Shown: positions 6,694 to 10,093 of the stretch, piece by piece
Numbering within the stretch: position 1 is the stretch's first letter
Layout of the letters: every line of letters begins with the position of its first letter
Assembly (NCBI GenBank): GCA_035541775.1
Contig: DATKMP010000248.1
Location: forward strand, 1 to 10,093
Direction: 5' to 3'
Source: DATKMP01 sp035541775
GTDB lineage: Bacteria > Bacteroidota > Ignavibacteria > UBA10030
DNA: 10,093 bases
Notes under the pieces: model-generated
The model's database searches: none
Seen by the model: only the letters and a program-made list of their open reading frames with translations
Told to the model about the DNA's origin: nothing
Made by a program: the position numbers and the translations under genes

Positions 6694-7341
6694 TTATTCT
6701 GCTTTTCGGATCGAACCGGAACCATGGATAGATTGCTCGACGTGTTTCGGTTCGCCAAGATATTTGATCGAACCACTTCCATCAATGCGAGCATCTAACG
6801 AAGAAAGAACGTGACACCGAATATCGCCGCTTCCTTCGATGCGAATTGTTGCATCTTGTGTCACCAGTGAATCTGCTTCAATGTCACCGGAACCGTTGAC
6901 GACAATCTTCGTTTTTTCGGCCGTGCCGCTTAAAACGACATGCGCCGATCCATTACCGGTGAACTGAAATGCATCGGAATGAATATTGTAAATATAACCC
7001 TTCGACGACCCGTCTGCGGTAAATGCTGTGAGTTGCGGAACTGAAATAATAATCTTAATTCCACTCGTCGAAGAGAGATTCTTTTTGGTGTCGATATGCA
7101 ATTCGTTCCCGCGGACAACTGTTCTGATGAACGGAAGCAAGTTCTCATCGGTTTCTAGTGCCACCGACTGAGACGAACCGCAAGTAATTTGAATATCGTA
7201 TCCGCCGTCGCAGACGATCGATTCAAATGAGGGAAGTTCGCGCGGTTCCGTTTTGATCGTTCCATTTCCTCGAACCCGCGGGCCAAAACATGAACACAAC
7301 GAAATCAAACAAATGACTGATGCAATAAATATTTTTTTCAT
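6694..7341 (-). CDS. GIN-domain (DUF2807) putative lipoprotein
   Basis: This 215-residue protein starts at MKKIFIASVI; the frame is open 27 codons further upstream, but AGAGGAG lies six bases before this ATG and a signal peptide starts here. Residues 1-17 form a lipoprotein signal peptide with lipobox-like LCSC; C18 would be lipidated. The mature part is a DUF2807 / 'putative auto-transporter adhesin head GIN' domain: RGNGTIKTEPRELPSFESI, then a segment with GGYDIQITCG, then a right-handed beta-solenoid-like C-terminus. Glycine-rich turns recur there: NGSAHV, NGSGDIE, EGSGDIRC, DGSGSIKY and HGSGSIRK, with GSG at 150, 170, 188 and 207. The family is common in Bacteroidota envelopes and its molecular role is not well defined; adhesin or stress-envelope roles have been proposed. 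It appears to be a single-gene transcript. A perfect TATAAT at 7449-7444 is a candidate -10 box about 100 bases upstream of the start, but I see no convincing -35. Confidence 0.88.
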   Translation of the reverse strand: MKKIFIASVICLISLCSCFGPRVRGNGTIKTEPRELPSFESIVCDGGYDIQITCGSSQSVALETDENLLPFIRTVVRGNELHIDTKKNLSSTSGIKIIISVPQLTAFTADGSSKGYIYNIHSDAFQFTGNGSAHVVLSGTAEKTKIVVNGSGDIEADSLVTQDATIRIEGSGDIRCHVLSSLDARIDGSGSIKYLGEPKHVEQSIHGSGSIRKAE

Positions 7342-7347
7342 AATCCG

Positions 7348-7354
7348 CTCCTCT
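7348..7354 (-). promoter_or_regulatory. Strong ribosome binding site of GIN lipoprotein gene
   Basis: AGAGGAG on the minus strand, six bases before the ATG at 7341, decides the start in favour of MKKIFIAS over the in-frame upstream ATG at 7422. It is the clearest Shine-Dalgarno sequence in the window. Confidence 0.7.
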
Positions 7355-7400
7355 CTGTTAAAATTATTGTTTGTTGAATATACGGCATCAGAAATAGAAT

Positions 7401-7434
7401 GTTTCATGAATATTTCACCCACGAGCCATGAAAC
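7401..7434. repeat. 8-bp inverted repeat upstream of GIN lipoprotein gene
   Basis: GTTTCATG (7401-7408) and CATGAAAC (7427-7434) are perfect inverted arms with an 18-base spacer. They lie between a candidate -10 box (TATAAT, minus strand, 7449-7444) and the start codon at 7341. The position fits an operator near the transcription start or a 5' UTR stem. Chance occurrence is possible because the arms are short. Confidence 0.35.
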
Positions 7435-7539
7435 CTCTCCCTTATTATAAAAACAAACTGGCTTACAATTTTGATCGGCTTCAAAATCTAAAACAAAAAG
7501 GATGTATTGATGGAAGGAATGAGATGGAACCGTGTGGGA

Positions 7540-10093
7540 TTAGATTTGTTCTTTCTTCGGAAGAAAGTCGGGATATAACTTTTTCATACAGTCCGGACAA
7601 ATACCGTGCGTAAATCGCGCTTCGGAGCGATCTTGAATATAAGCTTCCACTTGATTCCAATATCCTTTGTCGTCGCGAATTTTTTTGCAGTTGGAACAGA
7701 TTGGCACCAGCCCGCTTAATTTTTTAATATCGGCAAGCGCTTCCTGAAGTTCTGTAATGACGTGTTCGCGTTCAATCTCAGCTTTTTTACGCTGTGTGAT
7801 ATCTCTTGCGATACTCACCAAACCAATAATGTTTCGATTCTCATCCCGCAGCGGAATTTTCGATGTAAGGTACCAATGTTTCTTTCCTTGATTGTCTGAT
7901 AGAGTTTCTTCCATGTTTAAAACCGGTTGTCCTGCTTGTAAAATAGATTGCTCATCAAACGAGTGTGTGACAATGACCTCTGCTTGATCGTCGGTTGGAT
8001 TGGATGTATTCCTTAACGAATCTTCAAAAAGTTCATCTGCCTGATTGGAAATTGTTTTACGGCCGGCAGTATCTTTTACATAAATTAAATCGGGCACATT
8101 GTCGATTAATGTCCGAAGGAGATTACGTTCTTGCGAAATTACTTTATCAATTCGGCGTTGTTCCGCAATTTTCTGCATTTGTTTACGTCGTCGAATAATC
8201 CAATAAATAATCCCAGAAAACAGCCCGGCAGCAAGAAGTCGAAACCATGTTGTTTGCCAAAACGGCGGAGCAATATTGATGCGAATCGATGCTCCTGTAG
8301 TATTCCACACACCGTCGTTGTTCGATCCTTTCACGTAAAAAGTATAGTCGCCCGGATTGAGATTCGTATACACAGCTGAATGTTTGTTGCCGACATAATT
8401 CCAATCGTCATCAAATCCTTCCATTTTGTACGCGTATTGGTTTTTCGAAGATGATATGTAATTGAGTGCAGCAAACTCGAATGAGAATACGGATTGTTTA
8501 TAGGTTAGATTAATTTGATCGGCAATACTAATATCCTGTTTTAAGATCGATTTTATTTCTGACGGTAAAACCGGTTGATTGAAAATTCTGAATTCGGTAA
8601 TAACGATGGGAGGAACATATGTATTATCGACGATTTTATCTGGATAAAAAGCGTTGAATCCATCGATGCCGCCGAAATACATTTTTCCATCTTTACATTT
8701 GAACGCCGACCGTCGTGTAAATTGATTGTTTTGCAGTCCGTCTTCAATGGAATAATTTCTGAATTTCGGGAATGACGGAAGATGAATTGCATCCACAAAC
8801 TTCGAAATGCCTCCGTTGGAACTTATCCAGAGATTTCCATGGTTATCTTCCAAAATGCTGTTGATAGAGTTGTTCGGTAATCCATCAGCTATTCGATACA
8901 CCTTCGCCGCTTTTGTCTTTCGGTCATATAAATTCAGCCCATCATCGGTTCCAAACCAAAGATTGCAACGGCTATCTTCAAATAAACAAATGACTTTAGT
9001 GCTGCTAATGGTTGCGTTATCGTTTTCATCGTGGACAATTTGTTCAAAGGATCCGTTCATTCGGTTATAATGGACAAATGCTGTGGTGTTTGAAAACCAA
9101 AGATCACCATCTCTTGTTTCAATCACTTGCTGAACATAATTCGATCTCAATCCTTTTTGCGTTCTAACACTTGAATCATTGCTTAAATATCGAGTGAAAA
9201 GTTTTTTTTGTGGATCAAATAAATTTAGTCCGCCGCCCATTGTTCCGAGCCATAAATATCCTTTCGAATCTTCGATAATCGAAAAAATATCGTTTCTTCC
9301 AATGCTATTGGTATTCTTGGGGTCATTAAAAAAGTGATTGAATGTTTCTGTTTTGTCGTTATATTGATTGAGTCCGCCTCCCCAAGTACCGACCCAAATG
9401 GTTCCATTTCTGTCTTTGCACAAAGCCCAGACAGCATTTGCGCCAATGCTTGATGGTTTCAATGGATCATGAATAAAGTGCTTCACTGTTCTATCTTTTT
9501 TATTGTATCGCTCCAAGCCGGCTTCGGTACCAATCCATAAGTATTCATTGTCGTCTAAAAAAACATTGACCTGTGATTTTTTCAGTGAATGAGGATTTTC
9601 AGGTTCGTTTTGAACAAGTTCAAACTTATCACCGACTGGGGTAATAATATTGATCCCTTTATTGAGCGTGCCAATCCAAATATTTTCCTGCTTATCGAGA
9701 AACAATGAATGTACGGAATTACTGCTGAGACTTGTTTCTTTATTCGAGCTGTTTCTGTGATGCTGAAAATTCGCTTTATCTGCTTGGAAGGTAGCAAGGT
9801 CGAGCATATCCAGTCCGCTGTTTTCCACTCCAATCCAAAGGCGATGTTTATGGTCTTCCAATAACGATAAAATCATTCCACCGGAAACGCTGTTGACTTG
9901 TTTGGGATTATTTTTAAAGTGAATAAAAGTTTTTTGATTACGGTTCTTGGAGCCATCGCACATATCTAATCCCGATAAAGTGCCAAGCCACATTCTTCCT
10001 TGATCATCCTGCAAAAAATTTAAAATAGAATTATTACCGATGCTGCCGGGGTTATGGCTGTCGTTAAAGTACTGGACAACACTTTGAGATTCA
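7540..10093 (-). CDS. Membrane sensor: two-component-regulator propeller, Y_Y_Y domain, PAS domain, four-cysteine tail (5' end outside window)
   Basis: 850 residues are visible; the frame runs past the right edge, so the start and probably a signal peptide are missing. About ten propeller repeats occupy residues about 1-480, each with a pattern like 'S-x-N-x-V/I ... D-x-x-G-x-L/I-W-I/L-G-T-x-x-G-L' (for example GTIWVGTWGGGLNQY and GYLWLGTMGGGLNLF). A Y_Y_Y domain follows at about 550-607 (YAYKMEGFDDDWNYVG, then YTFYVKGSNNDGVW). One membrane helix lies at about 616-633 and is followed by basic residues. A short coiled linker leads to a PAS domain (about 657-770, starting LLRTLIDNVPDLIYVKD and ending with ARDITQRKKAEIE). 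The last 60 residues carry VPICSNCKKIRDDKGYW and HGICPDCMKKLYP, with cysteines 799, 802, 832 and 835. The N-terminal part is periplasmic and the PAS domain and tail cytoplasmic. No HisKA, HATPase, receiver or AraC domain follows, so this is not a classical hybrid two-component sensor. The ligand is unknown; such propellers often sense glycans. Confidence 0.88.
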   Translation of the reverse strand, partial: ESQSVVQYFNDSHNPGSIGNNSILNFLQDDQGRMWLGTLSGLDMCDGSKNRNQKTFIHFKNNPKQVNSVSGGMILSLLEDHKHRLWIGVENSGLDMLDLATFQADKANFQHHRNSSNKETSLSSNSVHSLFLDKQENIWIGTLNKGINIITPVGDKFELVQNEPENPHSLKKSQVNVFLDDNEYLWIGTEAGLERYNKKDRTVKHFIHDPLKPSSIGANAVWALCKDRNGTIWVGTWGGGLNQYNDKTETFNHFFNDPKNTNSIGRNDIFSIIEDSKGYLWLGTMGGGLNLFDPQKKLFTRYLSNDSSVRTQKGLRSNYVQQVIETRDGDLWFSNTTAFVHYNRMNGSFEQIVHDENDNATISSTKVICLFEDSRCNLWFGTDDGLNLYDRKTKAAKVYRIADGLPNNSINSILEDNHGNLWISSNGGISKFVDAIHLPSFPKFRNYSIEDGLQNNQFTRRSAFKCKDGKMYFGGIDGFNAFYPDKIVDNTYVPPIVITEFRIFNQPVLPSEIKSILKQDISIADQINLTYKQSVFSFEFAALNYISSSKNQYAYKMEGFDDDWNYVGNKHSAVYTNLNPGDYTFYVKGSNNDGVWNTTGASIRINIAPPFWQTTWFRLLAAGLFSGIIYWIIRRRKQMQKIAEQRRIDKVISQERNLLRTLIDNVPDLIYVKDTAGRKTISNQADELFEDSLRNTSNPTDDQAEVIVTHSFDEQSILQAGQPVLNMEETLSDNQGKKHWYLTSKIPLRDENRNIIGLVSIARDITQRKKAEIEREHVITELQEALADIKKLSGLVPICSNCKKIRDDKGYWNQVEAYIQDRSEARFTHGICPDCMKKLYPDFLPKKEQI
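7543..7719 (-). other. C-terminal CxxC...CxxC output module of the propeller sensor
   Basis: This segment encodes the tail beginning LSGLVPICSNCKK and ending in the PDFLPKKEQI terminus. Two CxxC pairs about 29 residues apart, with an intervening GYWNQVEAYI and a nearby histidine in THGICPDC, suggest a small metal-binding (zinc-ribbon-like) fold. I recognise near-identical tails at the ends of many PAS, GAF and receiver proteins in environmental bacteria, but know of no proven biochemical function. Confidence 0.6.

Noticed and set aside
6483..6794. Minus-strand frame of about 100 codons overlapping the 3' end of the GIN gene
   Set aside because: It starts inside the GIN coding region in another frame and is rich in Cys, Ser and Arg without family resemblance. 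No upstream ribosome binding site is seen.
7540..10093. Classical hybrid two-component system (histidine kinase plus AraC) suggested by the propeller repeats
   Set aside because: After the membrane helix only a PAS domain and a cysteine tail are encoded before a clear TAA stop; no H-box, N-box, G-box or receiver motif is present.

Overview
The window looks like an ordinary chromosomal stretch from a bacterium of moderate, slightly AT-leaning base composition. The gene content suggests the FCB group (Bacteroidota / Ignavibacteriota / Chlorobiota-like). The pointers are a GIN-type (DUF2807) lipoprotein, a giant sensor built of two-component-regulator propeller repeats plus a Y_Y_Y domain, and an adaptor followed by paired FtsX-like permeases. 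This placement is inferred from protein families only. I see no rRNA, tRNA, CRISPR array, insertion sequence or phage gene.

Layout. (1) 2-721 (+): the 3' part of a ChlD-like von Willebrand A (VWA) domain protein with an intact MIDAS metal site; its start lies left of the window. (2) 760-2112 (-), convergent with it: a response regulator with a long helical/coiled-coil N-terminal region and a complete C-terminal receiver domain, but no recognisable DNA-binding or enzymatic output. (3) 2113-2418: a divergent intergenic region. (4) 2419-6129 (+): a likely operon of a MacA/HlyD-type periplasmic adaptor and two paralogous MacB/FtsX-type ABC permeases. No ATP-binding subunit is present in the cluster. 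(5) 6130-6693: 564 bases without a convincing intact gene, holding a possible decayed small cysteine-containing ORF on the minus strand and a perfect 13-bp hairpin just past the next gene. (6) 6694-7341 (-): a 215-residue GIN-domain lipoprotein with a strong ribosome binding site and an 8-bp inverted repeat in its upstream region. (7) 7540-10093 (-, 5' end outside the window): a very large membrane sensor with at least ten propeller repeats, a Y_Y_Y domain, one membrane helix, a PAS domain and a C-terminal four-cysteine tail, but no histidine kinase core.

How the genes work together. The adaptor and two permeases should form a MacAB/Lol-like inner-membrane assembly that uses an ATPase encoded elsewhere. 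The GIN lipoprotein is probably an envelope protein. The propeller/PAS protein senses something in the periplasm and passes a signal into the cytoplasm by an output that is not a standard kinase. The receiver protein is an input-only or scaffold-type regulator. Nothing in the sequence proves that these units belong to one pathway. The points most worth a second look are the kinase-less sensor with its cysteine tail, the ATPase-less permease pair, and the coiled-coil/receiver protein. I did not find a clear, complete, previously undescribed system.
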